From positions 1-64,000 of the forward strand of contig CASFZH010000006.1 in NCBI GenBank assembly GCA_949299115.1: a stretch of 64,000 nucleotides of DNA. The letters are read 5' to 3'. Both the position numbers and the translations under genes were made by a program. This document shows, piece by piece, positions 36,714 through 46,643 of this stretch. Under the pieces are notes generated by a model. The model made no database searches, was not told the DNA's origin, and was given only the letters and a program-made list of their open reading frames with translations. Source of the DNA: an uncultured Helicobacter sp. (GTDB lineage Bacteria > Campylobacterota > Campylobacteria > Campylobacterales > Helicobacteraceae). Position 1 is the stretch's first letter. Each line of letters starts with the position of its first letter.

Positions 36714-37580
36714 ATGAATGAAAATCAAGCAAAAAAACTAGAATCCATGATAAAAAATAAAACAAATACAAAATATATTGCCGTTACTTCAGGTAAAGGT
36801 GGTGTAGGAAAATCTACTATTAGTGCCAATTTGGCTTATAAGCTTAGTAAACTTGGATTTAAAGTTGGTGTATTCGATGCAGACATTGGACTAGCAAATC
36901 TTGATTTAATCTTTGGAATAAAAGTAGATAAAAATATTTTACATGCACTCAAAGGGGAAGTGAATATTGATGATGTTGTGTATGAAATTGAGCAGAATCT
37001 ATATCTTATTCCCGGTGATAGTGGTGAAGAGATTCTAAAATATGCTAACGATAATTTAAATTTGATAGAGAATTTTATTCAAGAGAGTACCATTTTGGAT
37101 ACACTCGATTTTTTAATAATTGATACAGGAGCTGGAATCGGACCTCTTAATCAATCCACACTACAAGCTTGTGAACATATTATTGTTGTTACCATGCCAG
37201 ATCCATCAGCCATTACCGATGCTTATGCAACAATTAAACTTAATGCTGCCACAAAGAATCAAATATTTATGATAATTAATATGTGTAAAAGCCAAAAAGA
37301 AGCGTTAGCGGTTTTTGACAGAATGGAAAATATTACAAAAAAGCATATCCCTAATCTCACATTAAAATATCTTGGTGGATTAGAAAATAATGTAGCAGTT
37401 AATAAGGCTACACGTAATCGTGCATTGATTGCAAAGGTTGAGCCTCTTAATAGTGTTTCTATTGGTATTGGCGATATTGCTGCACTCCTAACACATGAAA
37501 TCACAGATATGGAACACAATATGCTTTTAGAATCAAAAGGATTTAAAAGTTTCTTTAAACGTATGTTAGGTTATTTATAA
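36714..37580 (+). CDS. flhG: FlhG (MinD/ParA-like flagellar number regulator)
   Basis: A 288-residue ATPase of the MinD family that limits flagellar number and works with FlhF in polar flagellar placement. The deviant Walker A SGKGGVGKSTISANLA is at about 27-42, followed by DADIGLANLDLIFG, DFLIIDTGAGIG (Walker B) and the C-terminal amphipathic membrane tail LLESKGFKSFFKRMLGYL. It leads the flhG/hypothetical/fliA/fliM/fliY run, with the same order as H. pylori HP1034 to HP1030, but flhF does not precede it. Confidence 0.93.
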   Translation: MNENQAKKLESMIKNKTNTKYIAVTSGKGGVGKSTISANLAYKLSKLGFKVGVFDADIGLANLDLIFGIKVDKNILHALKGEVNIDDVVYEIEQNLYLIPGDSGEEILKYANDNLNLIENFIQESTILDTLDFLIIDTGAGIGPLNQSTLQACEHIIVVTMPDPSAITDAYATIKLNAATKNQIFMIINMCKSQKEALAVFDRMENITKKHIPNLTLKYLGGLENNVAVNKATRNRALIAKVEPLNSVSIGIGDIAALLTHEITDMEHNMLLESKGFKSFFKRMLGYL

Positions 37581-37610
37581 GGTTTAGAGAATTATTACAA
37601 AGGATTGCTA

Positions 37611-37925
37611 GTGTTGAAACAAGATAATTATATAAGTTTTGCGATTGTGGTAGGTTTTTTTCTTGGTCTGATTTTTGGTGTTGCAAAATTTGATGAGCCA
37701 GAGCTTATGGTATTATGGACTATTCTTTCTACTATGGGAATCTATCTCATTACGATAGTATGCGTATCTGTATATTATCTCCTTACGGATTCTAATGATG
37801 CAAAGCTTCATAAAGAAAAATTAGAAGAAAGTCTAGAATATTATCGTAAGGAGTTTGACAGAAAAGAACAAGAAGTTCAAAATATTCGTAATTTTATTAA
37901 GGGTTTGCAAGGCACAGAATCATAG
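37611..37925 (+). CDS. Small membrane protein between flhG and fliA (HP1033-like position)
   Basis: About 104 residues: two TM segments (about 9-25 and 35-60) and a charged coiled-coil tail (KLHKEKLEESLEYYRKEFDRKEQEVQ). GTG at 37611 is the preferred start, with AAGGA six bases upstream; an in-frame TTG lies on each side. A gene of this type holds the same place in H. pylori. The function is unknown; the conserved position suggests a link to flagellar biogenesis. Confidence 0.7.
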   Translation: MLKQDNYISFAIVVGFFLGLIFGVAKFDEPELMVLWTILSTMGIYLITIVCVSVYYLLTDSNDAKLHKEKLEESLEYYRKEFDRKEQEVQNIRNFIKGLQGTES

Positions 37926-37967
37926 ACAGAATCGTAGTCGCGTGTAGTATGGATAAAAGGAAATGTA

Positions 37968-38690
37968 ATGCAACAAGCGTTAAATACAAATTTAAAGGGG
38001 CAAGATGCTTATAGTCAGTACCTTAAAAATTCACAAAATGAACTGGCTTTGCAATATTTACCTGCCGTGAAGGCTATGGCTTTTAGATTGAAAGAGAGAT
38101 TGCCGGGTTCTATTGACATGAATGACCTTGTATCCATTGGCACAGAAGAGTTAATTAAACTAGCAAGACGATATGATTCTAATAAAAATGACTCATTTTG
38201 GGGTTATGCAAAAACACGTGTAAATGGTGCCATGCTTGATTATTTAAGGACGCTTGATATTGTTTCACGTTCTTCTAGAAAGCTTATTAAAGCCATTGAT
38301 GTAGAAATTTCACGTTATTTTAATGAATTTGAGGAGGAGCCTAGCAATGAATACCTCGCTCAAATTTTGAATGAAGATATTGAAAAAATTCATCAAGCAA
38401 GATTAGCAAGCGATATTTATACAATTGTGCCACTTGATGAACAATTTAATGCCCTAGAAGATGTAGATATTTTACAATATTGTGAGAAAAAGGAGCTTAT
38501 GGAATTAATTCATAAGGTTTTATCAAGACTTACAGAAAGGGAGCAATTAATAATCCAGCTTTATTATTTAGAGGAATTAAGCCTCAATGAAATAAGTGAG
38601 ATTCTAGATATTACAGAATCGAGAATATCACAAATTTCTAAAGAGGTAATCAGAAAAATTAGAAAAGAAATAGGAGAAGCGAATGGCTAA
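37968..38690 (+). CDS. fliA: RNA polymerase sigma28 factor FliA
   Basis: Sigma factor for late flagellar genes. The 240 residues hold region 2 (LPAVKAMAFRLKERLPGSIDMNDLVSIG, YAKTRVNGAMLDYLRTLD), region 3 and region 4 (LTEREQLIIQLYYLEELSLNEISEILDITESRISQI). The ATG is preceded by AAAGGAAATGTA. The last 8 bases overlap fliM. The possible sigma28 promoter of flaA in this window would be one of its targets. Confidence 0.95.
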   Translation: MQQALNTNLKGQDAYSQYLKNSQNELALQYLPAVKAMAFRLKERLPGSIDMNDLVSIGTEELIKLARRYDSNKNDSFWGYAKTRVNGAMLDYLRTLDIVSRSSRKLIKAIDVEISRYFNEFEEEPSNEYLAQILNEDIEKIHQARLASDIYTIVPLDEQFNALEDVDILQYCEKKELMELIHKVLSRLTEREQLIIQLYYLEELSLNEISEILDITESRISQISKEVIRKIRKEIGEANG

Positions 38691-39753
38691 GATTCTAAGT
38701 CAAGAAGAAATTGATTCCCTACTTAATGTTGTTGATGAAGAAGGGGCGGTTGATGAGGCAGACCAAACTGAAATAGTCGCAGAAAAGCAGATTGTTGTTT
38801 ATGACTTTAGAAGACCAAATAGGGTAAGCAGAGAGCAGCTAAGAAGCTTTCGTTCTATTCACGATAAAATGGCAAGGAATCTTTCTAATCAAATATCTGC
38901 AATTATGCGTTCTATTGTTGAGATTCAGCTCCACAGTGTTGATCAGATGACTTATGGTGAATTTTTAATGAGTTTGCCTACGCCAACAAGTTTTAACGTA
39001 TTTTCTATGAAGCCTATGGATGGAGCTGGTGTCTTAGAGATTAACCCTAGTATTGCTTTTCCTATGATTGACAGATTGCTTGGGGGAAGAGGAGACCAAT
39101 ATGATGATACAAGAGAATTTTCAAATATTGAGTTAAATCTTTTGGATACAATCTTACGTCAAATTATGCAAAATCTCAAAGAATCTTGGGCAGCTGTAGC
39201 AGAAATATTTCCAAGTATTGATGCTAAGGAATCAAGCCCTAATGTTGTGCAAATCGTTGCACAAAATGAAGTTGTTGTTATGGTGGTTATGGAGATAGTC
39301 ATTGGGCATAGTAGCGGCATGATGAATATTTGTTATCCTGTTATTTCGCTTGAAACCATTCTTAGTCGTCTAGCAAGTCGTGATTTAATGATGAGTGAAA
39401 CGAGTAGCAAAAAATCAAGAAATAGAGAATTACAGGCTTTAATTGGTGGGGCTGATGTGCATATTGCAGCAATGCTTGGCAGCACACAGTTGAGTCTTAA
39501 AGAAGTTTTAGAATTGCAAGTTGGTGATGTTATCATGCTTGATAGGGTAGCCGATGATACTGTGACTGTGAGTGTTGATGGTAGAGATAAATATCGTGCA
39601 AAAATTGGATTGCAGCGATTCCGAAAGACTATACAGATTCAAGATGAAATTAAAACAGAAAAAGACCAAGTCAAAGAAATGATTGAAATGCTCGAAGCAC
39701 AAAGAAAAAGTAAAGTCAGTGATTTACAAGATGAAGGAATAGGAAATGAATGA
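38683..39753 (+). CDS. fliM: Flagellar motor switch protein FliM
   Basis: C-ring switch protein. The N-terminal CheY-P-binding peptide LSQEEIDSLLN opens the 356-residue protein; the middle CheC-like domain carries MKPMDGAGVLEINPSIAFPMIDRLLGG, and the C-terminal SpoA domain is at about 250-330. A short charged tail follows. It overlaps both fliA and fliY by 8 bases, showing a coupled operon. Confidence 0.96.
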   Translation: MAKILSQEEIDSLLNVVDEEGAVDEADQTEIVAEKQIVVYDFRRPNRVSREQLRSFRSIHDKMARNLSNQISAIMRSIVEIQLHSVDQMTYGEFLMSLPTPTSFNVFSMKPMDGAGVLEINPSIAFPMIDRLLGGRGDQYDDTREFSNIELNLLDTILRQIMQNLKESWAAVAEIFPSIDAKESSPNVVQIVAQNEVVVMVVMEIVIGHSSGMMNICYPVISLETILSRLASRDLMMSETSSKKSRNRELQALIGGADVHIAAMLGSTQLSLKEVLELQVGDVIMLDRVADDTVTVSVDGRDKYRAKIGLQRFRKTIQIQDEIKTEKDQVKEMIEMLEAQRKSKVSDLQDEGIGNE

Positions 39754-40585
39754 TTTTATAGAGCTTTTTATTCAAGAAATGGTTGCAACTATTGATGGCA
39801 TGATGGGGCGAATCGCAGTGGTTACTCACAAGGAAGATGTGGGTGTATCTGATGATTTGCTTACTAATCCTTTTGGCATGGTGCATATAAATGTGCAATT
39901 AAGCGGTGCTACTGTAAGCACTATGGCATTTATTATGCCAGAAGATTTAGCTACTGCATTGCCTGATTTAATGATGGGTGGAGAGGGAAATACTGGCAAA
40001 GAAGTTATGGATGATGATGATAAGGATGGATTAAAAGAGGTTTTTCAATCTATTACGGGAGCTTTAGCTACTGCATTGGGTGGACAGGACACATTGCCAC
40101 ATTTTAGCTTTTCTATTGCAGGTGTAGAAAATGTAGAATCTGCAGGGGCTTTAAATGATTATCAGCAAGCTAGTCGTTTTGATGTTAGGATAGATTCTGT
40201 AAAGTCTGAGTTATTCATGCTTACAAAAACAGATTTGCTTTCACACACTCCAAAAGTTGCCAGTACTGCTGCAAGCACCCAACAGAATGCACCAAAAGAT
40301 GTGAGTCTTAGCGATAAAGAGATGCGCAATATTGGTATGCTACTTGATATAAGCTTAAATGTAAAAGTGAGAATAGGGCAAAAGAGAATGCTCTTAAAAG
40401 ATGTTATTTCTATGGATATTGGGAGTGTTGTGGAGCTTAATCAATTAGCAAGCGATCCGCTTGAAATACTTGTCAATGATAAAATCATTGGAAAAGGTGA
40501 GGTTGTGGTAGTAGATGGAAACTTTGCGATACAGATTACAGAAATTGGTTCAAAAAGGGAACGCCTAGAAAGTATTAGGGGATAA
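39746..40585 (+). CDS. fliY: Flagellar motor switch protein FliY
   Basis: FliN-type C-ring protein of 279 residues. The N-terminal half is a CheC-like region; the C-terminal SpoA domain is at about 200-270 (LLDISLNVKVRIGQKRMLLKDVISMDIGSVVELNQLASDP). In Helicobacter FliY coexists with a separate FliN. It is the last gene of the flhG-fliA-fliM-fliY run and is followed by a hairpin. Confidence 0.93.
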   Translation: MNDFIELFIQEMVATIDGMMGRIAVVTHKEDVGVSDDLLTNPFGMVHINVQLSGATVSTMAFIMPEDLATALPDLMMGGEGNTGKEVMDDDDKDGLKEVFQSITGALATALGGQDTLPHFSFSIAGVENVESAGALNDYQQASRFDVRIDSVKSELFMLTKTDLLSHTPKVASTAASTQQNAPKDVSLSDKEMRNIGMLLDISLNVKVRIGQKRMLLKDVISMDIGSVVELNQLASDPLEILVNDKIIGKGEVVVVDGNFAIQITEIGSKRERLESIRG

Positions 40586-40979
40586 ATCAATCATAATACA
40601 AACATGGGTGTTTGTCAAGTCAGCTTACAACCATTACGCTAAACAATTGAAAGTTTGCAATATGGGACTTACTTCATTTATCAAAGCTCATTGATTGTTA
40701 GTATGCAATAATACAAGAATTACAAGCAACACAATGTGAGTAGTATAAAGTTTCGAGACCAAGACAATCTTGCTTATTACAGATGTTTGAAGGTTCAATG
40801 AAATGCTAAGAAATACATATTATTTTGTGGGAGCATAGCGTTATTTTAATCTAAAGCTTTTAGATTGAGTTCTATAAATTATGGTTTATATGCTATAAGC
40901 AAAAATATGGTGTTATTGTGTCTTAGTAAATATATTTGGAATATTATATATAGATTACAGTAATTTATCGTATGGACAT
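40586..40979. other. Intergenic region between fliY and uxs
   Basis: About 390 AT-rich bases between convergent genes, sharply lower in GC than the adjoining uxs gene. It contains the hairpin at 40598-40615 and nothing else recognised. Confidence 0.5.
40598..40615 (+). terminator. Hairpin downstream of fliY
   Basis: ACAAACA-TGGG-TGTTTGT forms a perfect 7-bp stem with a four-base loop, 12 bases after the fliY stop. No clear T-run follows, so it is a probable but not classical terminator. Confidence 0.45.
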
Positions 40980-41960
40980 TTATGTTGATATTTTTGCAGT
41001 ATCACATCCTGATTTACTAAGAAATAGCTGCATTTTGAAATACTCTATCGTCTTCTTAAGCCCTTCTTCTAGCTGCACACTCGGGCTAAAGCCCAATTCG
41101 CTTTTAGCCAAACTAATATCTGGCTGTCTTTGTTTGGGATCATCTTGAGGCAGAGGATAAAAGCGAAGTTGCGAGTGAGATTCTGTTAGCCTTATCACAT
41201 TTTGAGCCAATTCTAAGATAGTAAATTCATTGGGATTACCGATATTTACCGGACCATAGAATCCATCTCTACTCTCCATAAGAGCTATCATACCATCGAT
41301 TAAATCACTCACATAGCAAAAACTTCGCGTTTGACTCCCATCACCATAAATACTAATATCCTCGCCCCTCAAAGCTTGGATTATAAAGTTACTCACCACG
41401 CGTCCATCATTTGGGTGCATTCGCGGACCATAGGTATTAAAAATCCTCATCACCTTGACATTGACATTATGCTGCCGTTGGTAGTCAAAAAAGAGTGTCT
41501 CCGCACATCGCTTTCCCTCATCATAACATGCCCGTATCCCGATAGGATTCACCGCTCCGCGATAGCTCTCTACTTGCGGGTGGATCTCTGGGTCGCCATA
41601 GACTTCAGAGGTAGAAGCCTGCAAAATCTTAGCTTTTGTGCGTTTAGCAAGTCCTAGCATATTAATCGCTCCCACCACAGAGGTTTTGGTCGTCTGCACA
41701 GGGTCAAACTGATAATGCACGGGGCTTGCCGGACAAGCAAGATTATAAATCTCATCTACCTCCACATATAGCGGGAATGTTACATCATGCCGCATAAACT
41801 CAAAGTTTGGATTCTCTAATAAATGCAAAATATTGCGTTTTGTGCCAGTGAAAAGATTATCCACGCATAGCACCTCATGCCCTTGTCCTAGTAGTCTCTC
41901 ACATAGATGTGAACCCAAAAACCCTGCCCCGCCTGTAACGAGAATCTTTTTTGTTATCAT
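40980..41960 (-). CDS. UDP-glucuronate decarboxylase (UDP-xylose synthase)
   Basis: Short-chain dehydrogenase that converts UDP-glucuronate to UDP-xylose with bound NAD. The 326 residues start with the Rossmann motif [38 protein letters not shown], and the UXS signature [14 protein letters not shown], containing the catalytic Tyr-x-x-x-Lys, follow. [21 protein letters not shown] and the C-terminal [10 protein letters not shown] complete the family picture. It sits 24 bases downstream of ugd, which supplies its substrate. GC content is clearly above neighbours, suggesting transfer. A dTDP-glucose dehydratase-like activity is less likely given the UXS signature. Confidence 0.9.
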   Translation of the reverse strand: MITKKILVTGGAGFLGSHLCERLLGQGHEVLCVDNLFTGTKRNILHLLENPNFEFMRHDVTFPLYVEVDEIYNLACPASPVHYQFDPVQTTKTSVVGAINMLGLAKRTKAKILQASTSEVYGDPEIHPQVESYRGAVNPIGIRACYDEGKRCAETLFFDYQRQHNVNVKVMRIFNTYGPRMHPNDGRVVSNFIIQALRGEDISIYGDGSQTRSFCYVSDLIDGMIALMESRDGFYGPVNIGNPNEFTILELAQNVIRLTESHSQLRFYPLPQDDPKQRQPDISLAKSELGFSPSVQLEEGLKKTIEYFKMQLFLSKSGCDTAKIST

Positions 41961-41984
41961 TACTTTATTACCTTAATAATAAAT

Positions 41985-43328
41985 TTATTTGTATAAAACT
42001 TCTTTTTTCACGCCTATTTGGTAGTATTCAAAGCCGCTAGATTCTAGGTTTAGCGTGTGGTAGATATTGCGTCCATCAAAGATGATAGGAGATTCTAAAA
42101 GTTTGGCGATCTCCTCAAAATCCGGACTTCTAAACTCTCGCCACTCGGTTACTAGCACCATTGCCACGCAGCCTTTAAGTGCGTCGTATTTGCTTGTAGC
42201 AAAAGTGATAGAATCTAGCACATCGCTAAGGTAAAATTTCGCTTGCTCACACGCCTTGGGGTCATATGCCTGCACCTTTGCTCCACGCGCGATAAGCTCA
42301 CGCACTAGCACTAGGGAGCTTGCCTCACGCATATCATCAGTCTCTGGCTTAAAGGCTAGTCCCCAAATCCCAAAGCTCTTGCCACGCAAATCCTCCCCAA
42401 AACGCGCACAGATTTTCTCTACCAAAAGCCTCTTTTGTGCGGCATTGACAGCATCGATGGCTTGTAAGATTCTAGGTGTGTAGTGAGAATCTAGCGCGAC
42501 TTTCTCCAATGCTTTAACATCTTTAGGGAAGCAGCTCCCGCCATAGCCACAGCCCGGATAGATGAAGCTATATCCAATGCGTGAATCTGACCCAATCCCA
42601 AGCCGCACATCATTGATATTCGCCCCCACACGCTCACAGATTTGACTTATTTCGTTGATAAAGCTGATTTTTGTGGCTAACATAGCGTTTGCGGCGTATT
42701 TAGTCATCTCGGCAGATTCTATACCCATAGCGATAAATCTATCGCTTTTAATGAGAAAAGGTGCATACAGAGCTTTCATAATCTCTAAGGCTTTAGCAGA
42801 ATCTGCCCCCACCACCACTCTATCTGGGCTCATAAAGTCCTTTATCGCTACGCCCTCTTTGAGAAACTCTGGGTTACTCACGACATCAAATTCTATTTGT
42901 GCGTTGCGTTTTGCCAAGCCCTCTGCGATGATTGCACGCACCTTGCGTGCTGTGCCTACTGGCACGGTGGATTTATCCACGATCACAGCATAATTTTGCA
43001 AATGCGCACCTATATCCTCTGCCACCGCACATACATAGCGTAAGTCCGCACTGCCATCTTCGCCCATAGGCGTACCAACAGCGATGAAAACCACCTCTGC
43101 ATTGCCTAGAGCCTGTGCCTTATCGGTGGTAAAGCACAGATTGCCCTGTTTGTGGTTATCACGCACCATAGATTCTAAGCCGGGTTCATAGATGGGGATA
43201 ATGCCTTGTTTGAGTTTATCAATCTTTGTAGAATCTACATCAAGACAGATGACATTATTGCCCATTTGTGCAAAGCACGCTCCAGCCACGAGCCCTACAT
43301 AGCCACTGCCGATGATCGTTACACGCAT
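41985..43328 (-). CDS. ugd: UDP-glucose 6-dehydrogenase
   Basis: Oxidises UDP-glucose to UDP-glucuronate in two NAD-dependent steps. ATG 43328 (MRVTIIGSGYVGLVAGACFAQ) is chosen for its GGGAG site; the frame continues upstream to 43604 but reads as unlike this family. Motifs: GTPMGEDGSADL, KSTVPVGTARK, NPEFLKEGVAIKDF and the catalytic-Cys loop YGGSCFPKD, with GLAFKPETDDMREA near the end. With uxs it forms a UDP-xylose pathway. Sampled lines approach 50% GC against about a third elsewhere. Confidence 0.95.
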   Translation of the reverse strand: MRVTIIGSGYVGLVAGACFAQMGNNVICLDVDSTKIDKLKQGIIPIYEPGLESMVRDNHKQGNLCFTTDKAQALGNAEVVFIAVGTPMGEDGSADLRYVCAVAEDIGAHLQNYAVIVDKSTVPVGTARKVRAIIAEGLAKRNAQIEFDVVSNPEFLKEGVAIKDFMSPDRVVVGADSAKALEIMKALYAPFLIKSDRFIAMGIESAEMTKYAANAMLATKISFINEISQICERVGANINDVRLGIGSDSRIGYSFIYPGCGYGGSCFPKDVKALEKVALDSHYTPRILQAIDAVNAAQKRLLVEKICARFGEDLRGKSFGIWGLAFKPETDDMREASSLVLVRELIARGAKVQAYDPKACEQAKFYLSDVLDSITFATSKYDALKGCVAMVLVTEWREFRSPDFEEIAKLLESPIIFDGRNIYHTLNLESSGFEYYQIGVKKEVLYK

Positions 43329-43788
43329 TTTAGCTCCCTTTTGTGCGATAAAGGCGAATATTATAGCATAATTTATAATGCTTCTCAATGCGTAGAATCG
43401 AAGAATCTTTGAAATATAATTATTGTTATAGAATCTTAAAGCCCAGAATACATTGCAGAATCTCTTAAGTCTAAAGTTAAGAATATAAAGTCGCAATAAA
43501 CGCGAGGTAGGGATCCAATCCCCCCACGAATAACAAGGATTTACATTGCAAAAAGAAAATTCCATTACAATATAATGTTTTGCATATTGATACATTTTTC
43601 TCAATGAAATTAAAAAATAAAAAATAAAATCAAAAATTATAACAAAAATAATAATACCCCATATTTCTAGATTTTGTGTAAAGTATAAAAATTATGTAAC
43701 TGTAACTATGTTTAGATTCACAAATCTTTTATGATTTATTTTGTAATATATGTTAGAATTCAAAAGATTTGTTATTAAGGAGATGGGT
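43329..43788. other. Intergenic region upstream of ugd and yceI
   Basis: About 460 bases between divergent genes. GC falls back to the regional level just upstream of ugd. A long open extension of ugd (to 43604) is judged non-coding. A C6 run at 43510-43515 lies in a stretch resembling a tRNA T-arm but no cloverleaf fits. Confidence 0.5.
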
Positions 43789-44442
43789 GTGAAACAAGGA
43801 ATACTTCTTCTTTTATTTTTCATTTCTATAGGTTTTAGTCAAGATAAACATGAATATATCATTGATACTTCTCACTCAAGTGTTGCTTTTGCTATCACAC
43901 ACTTGAGCGTGGCAGATACCATTGGTATTTTTGAAGATTTTGAAGGACGGTTATTTCTTGATGATAAAAAAAATATAACGCTTGTTGGCAGTGTTAAGAT
44001 ACCGAGTATTAACACATTTAATAATGCACGCGACCAACATTTACAAAACTCTGAATTTTTTAGCTCTCGTGTTGCCACACTGGAATCTATTCGCTTTAAA
44101 GATAATGTATTATATGCTAATCTCACTATAAATGGCATAAGCAAAGAGATTCCCTTTAATGTAATCATTACGGGACCGATACGCAATCCAAACCTTGATA
44201 AGAAAAAGTCTGTTACGGTAAACCCCCTTATACCACAAAGCATACCAGACAATCCAGTATTTCAGCTACCCGATAGTGCAAATGATAATTGTGGCTGCTA
44301 TGTGAGCTATGGCGATAATGTAGTTGGGATAAAATTGCAAGGAAAAATCAATCGCTTTGACTTTAATGTTGCACATCATACACCAAAAGAATTTTTGGGT
44401 AAATATATAGATATTACAATTATACTTGAAGCATCAAGATAA
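43789..44442 (+). CDS. YceI family periplasmic protein
   Basis: YceI proteins are small periplasmic barrels that bind isoprenoid-like lipids. About 217 residues; a GTG at 43789 is preferred as AAGGAG lies six bases upstream. A signal peptide (GILLLLFFISIGFSQ) precedes the YceI start pattern YIIDTSHSSVAFAITHLSVADTIGIFEDFEGRLF and ARDQHLQNSEFF. The segment from about 150 to 190 (two Cys in NCGCYV) is longer than usual before the last strands ending DITIILEA. Confidence 0.85.
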   Translation: MKQGILLLLFFISIGFSQDKHEYIIDTSHSSVAFAITHLSVADTIGIFEDFEGRLFLDDKKNITLVGSVKIPSINTFNNARDQHLQNSEFFSSRVATLESIRFKDNVLYANLTINGISKEIPFNVIITGPIRNPNLDKKKSVTVNPLIPQSIPDNPVFQLPDSANDNCGCYVSYGDNVVGIKLQGKINRFDFNVAHHTPKEFLGKYIDITIILEASR

Positions 44443-45095
44443 ATCCTATTCACTAAATAGACACTTGGGACTTCTTGCTATTCTATTAATTGCGGATATT
44501 CTGAGAGCCTTACGGGTATTTTATTGTTTTTTAATTGTAAGAGACTAAACGGTATCGCTTCTTGTATAACCATATTTCAAATCACAGTCATTTTATGTTT
44601 AAAATCAAAGTGTAGTTAATTGTCTGTTTAACTTTGTTTTTAGTTAAATTCTTTGCTTAATTCTCACACTAATAAATACAAATTTAGTGAGATAAGGCTA
44701 GAGAATAAAAAGCAACGTTATTTTTATGTGCTATGTATTATACTTTTGTGTGATTGCTTCATTATTGGAGAGGCTCTCTTGTATGTCTTTGACTTCTTTC
44801 ATAATATAAAAAGCATTGGTTGAAAGTGTAGTATATTTCTCTTTCGAATAGTGTAATTCTTGCAAGATTCTTTGTGCCTCTTTATCCTCTTTAGAAGATT
44901 CTTACTATACATAAGTGGCATAAATTTATATGTGAATTTTATGATTCTATAAGATTTTGGAATCTAATCCCAAAACCTAAATGCTATATTTTTTGATTAA
45001 TGCAAGATAGTATTGCAATAAAGATAGTGTTAAAGTAATTTGTTGTCTATAAACTAAACGATTCTTCATTGTATTTTATGTATGACTCAATAAAA
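44443..45095. other. Intergenic region with a coding remnant
   Basis: About 650 bases between yceI and the convergent trpE. Apart from the 57-codon remnant at 44731-44901, nothing is recognised. Confidence 0.5.
44731..44901 (-). pseudogene. Remnant of an unidentified coding sequence
   Basis: An open stretch of about 56 codons without start codon, with two stop codons immediately upstream in frame. It reads as a charged helical protein end (ILQELHYSKEKYTTL ... MKEVKDIQESLSNNEA) and ends in TAG. Composition looks coding, unlike the surrounding sequence. The source gene is not known; it could be chance. Confidence 0.3.
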
Positions 45096-46643
45096 TCATG
45101 AATGTGGCATAAGAATATCATACAAGGCTTTCATTTTATTGCAAGTCTCAAAATATTCTGTGTTAGGATTAGAATCAATAACAATTCCAGCTCCAGCCTG
45201 TAGATAATACACATTATTGACAAATACCGTTGAACGTAGGGTAATAGCAGAATTTATATCTCCATTTTGTTTAAAATACAAAATAGCCCCGGCGTAAATA
45301 GATCGATTATGCGTTTCATAATCATGTAACTTATTGATGGCTTCAATCTTTGGAGCACCGCTCACAGTGCCAGCAGGAAAACATGCCTTAAAACAATCGT
45401 TTGATGTTTTATCATCTGCTATTATCCCACTTACTTCTGAAACAATATGCATAACCTCTGAATATTTCTCTATAATTTTATAAGCATTAAGCTTAACACT
45501 TCCAATTTTTGCATTTTTTCCAATATCATTTCTTGCTAAATCAACCAGCATGAGATGTTCGGCATTTTCCTTATCATCAGCCAAAAGATCTTCTTCTAAT
45601 ATTTTGTCCTCCTGTAGATTCTGCCCTCGCTTTCTTGTACCAGCAATGGGTCTTAGTATTTGTACAGAGTCTTTACACTGCAGCATGACTTCAGGACTAG
45701 CCCCAATAATCTTAAATTCTCCAAAATCCAAATAATACATATATGGACTTGGGTTTTGGCGACGCAGAGTTTCATAAAAATACAGCGGATTCATATTGCT
45801 TTGTATAGCTACACTTCGACTTAAAACACATTGTAAAAATGTTCCTTTATAGATTTCATCTTTTATGATAGAGACATGTTTTTCATACCATTCTTGGGAA
45901 TCTTCATAAATAATTGTAGATTCTAATGTGGTATTGTTAGTAAAGATTGGAGTATGTGTGTGAATGCTATGCGATAGAGAATCTCTGCATTGTTCTATTA
46001 ACTTTTTAGCTCCAACTTCACAACCATTATATCCATTTGCAATAATATACATTTCATCATAAAGATGGTCAAAAATAATAGTTTCTTTTGGGAATACAAG
46101 CATAGCTTGTGGAGCATGATAAAGGCTTGGTTTATTAAAAACTACTTTTTCACACTCACTGAAAAATTCGTATCCAACGAAACCAAGTCCCCCTAATGGC
46201 AATGGGAGATCCTCTAGCTCTTTTGGTATCTGCGGATAACATTGTCGTAACTCTTGTGCTAATGAGAGAAAATCAAAATTTATCTGTCTGTCTCGTGTGG
46301 GCTGTTTAGAATCCTGCTTAGTGTTTTGATTGTTGCAATATAATTTTTGTTGTAGAGTCTGTAAAATAGGAGGTAAGTTTGGATATGATTCTAATTGTGC
46401 TATATTATATTTTTGGTTGTTATGAAAATCTTGAAAAAAATATTGTACATGCTTTGTGTTTGGTTGTGCCATATCACTATACTCTTTTGATAGGGCAAAA
46501 TTCAGAGTCTTTATTATAATGGAATAGCGCCCTTTGCCACTTAATAAAGAAGCCGATTCTAATAAAAATCGTGCAGATAGCCCCTTATATACCGCAAGAG
46601 GTGTGTGCATATTCGCGTTAATGCAGATATAGGCAAAATCCAT
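45096..46643 (-). CDS. trpE: Anthranilate synthase component I
   Basis: Chorismate-utilising enzyme of tryptophan synthesis, 515 residues. The feedback-binding LLES motif is at about 28-31 (ARFLLESASLL). The catalytic C-terminal domain shows GASPEVMLQ, RPIAGTRKRG, ADDKENAEHLMLVDLARNDIGK, FPAGTVSGAPKIEAI and YYLQAGAGIVIDSNP. LLES argues for TrpE rather than PabB. A polar, Asn/Gln-rich insert lies at about 80-120. The gene stands alone: no trpG/D or others follow. Confidence 0.88.
   Translation of the reverse strand: MDFAYICINANMHTPLAVYKGLSARFLLESASLLSGKGRYSIIIKTLNFALSKEYSDMAQPNTKHVQYFFQDFHNNQKYNIAQLESYPNLPPILQTLQQKLYCNNQNTKQDSKQPTRDRQINFDFLSLAQELRQCYPQIPKELEDLPLPLGGLGFVGYEFFSECEKVVFNKPSLYHAPQAMLVFPKETIIFDHLYDEMYIIANGYNGCEVGAKKLIEQCRDSLSHSIHTHTPIFTNNTTLESTIIYEDSQEWYEKHVSIIKDEIYKGTFLQCVLSRSVAIQSNMNPLYFYETLRRQNPSPYMYYLDFGEFKIIGASPEVMLQCKDSVQILRPIAGTRKRGQNLQEDKILEEDLLADDKENAEHLMLVDLARNDIGKNAKIGSVKLNAYKIIEKYSEVMHIVSEVSGIIADDKTSNDCFKACFPAGTVSGAPKIEAINKLHDYETHNRSIYAGAILYFKQNGDINSAITLRSTVFVNNVYYLQAGAGIVIDSNPNTEYFETCNKMKALYDILMPHS

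Noticed and set aside
43499-43540. Possible tRNA 3' fragment near the ugd-uxs pair, which might mark an integration site
   Set aside because: A T-arm-like stretch exists, but no acceptor pairing, D-arm, anticodon arm or CCA was found, and there is no integrase.
43329-43604. Upstream extension of ugd by 92 codons
   Set aside because: The true ugd N-terminus with its nucleotide-binding motif begins at 43328 with a good ribosome site; the extension does not resemble the family.
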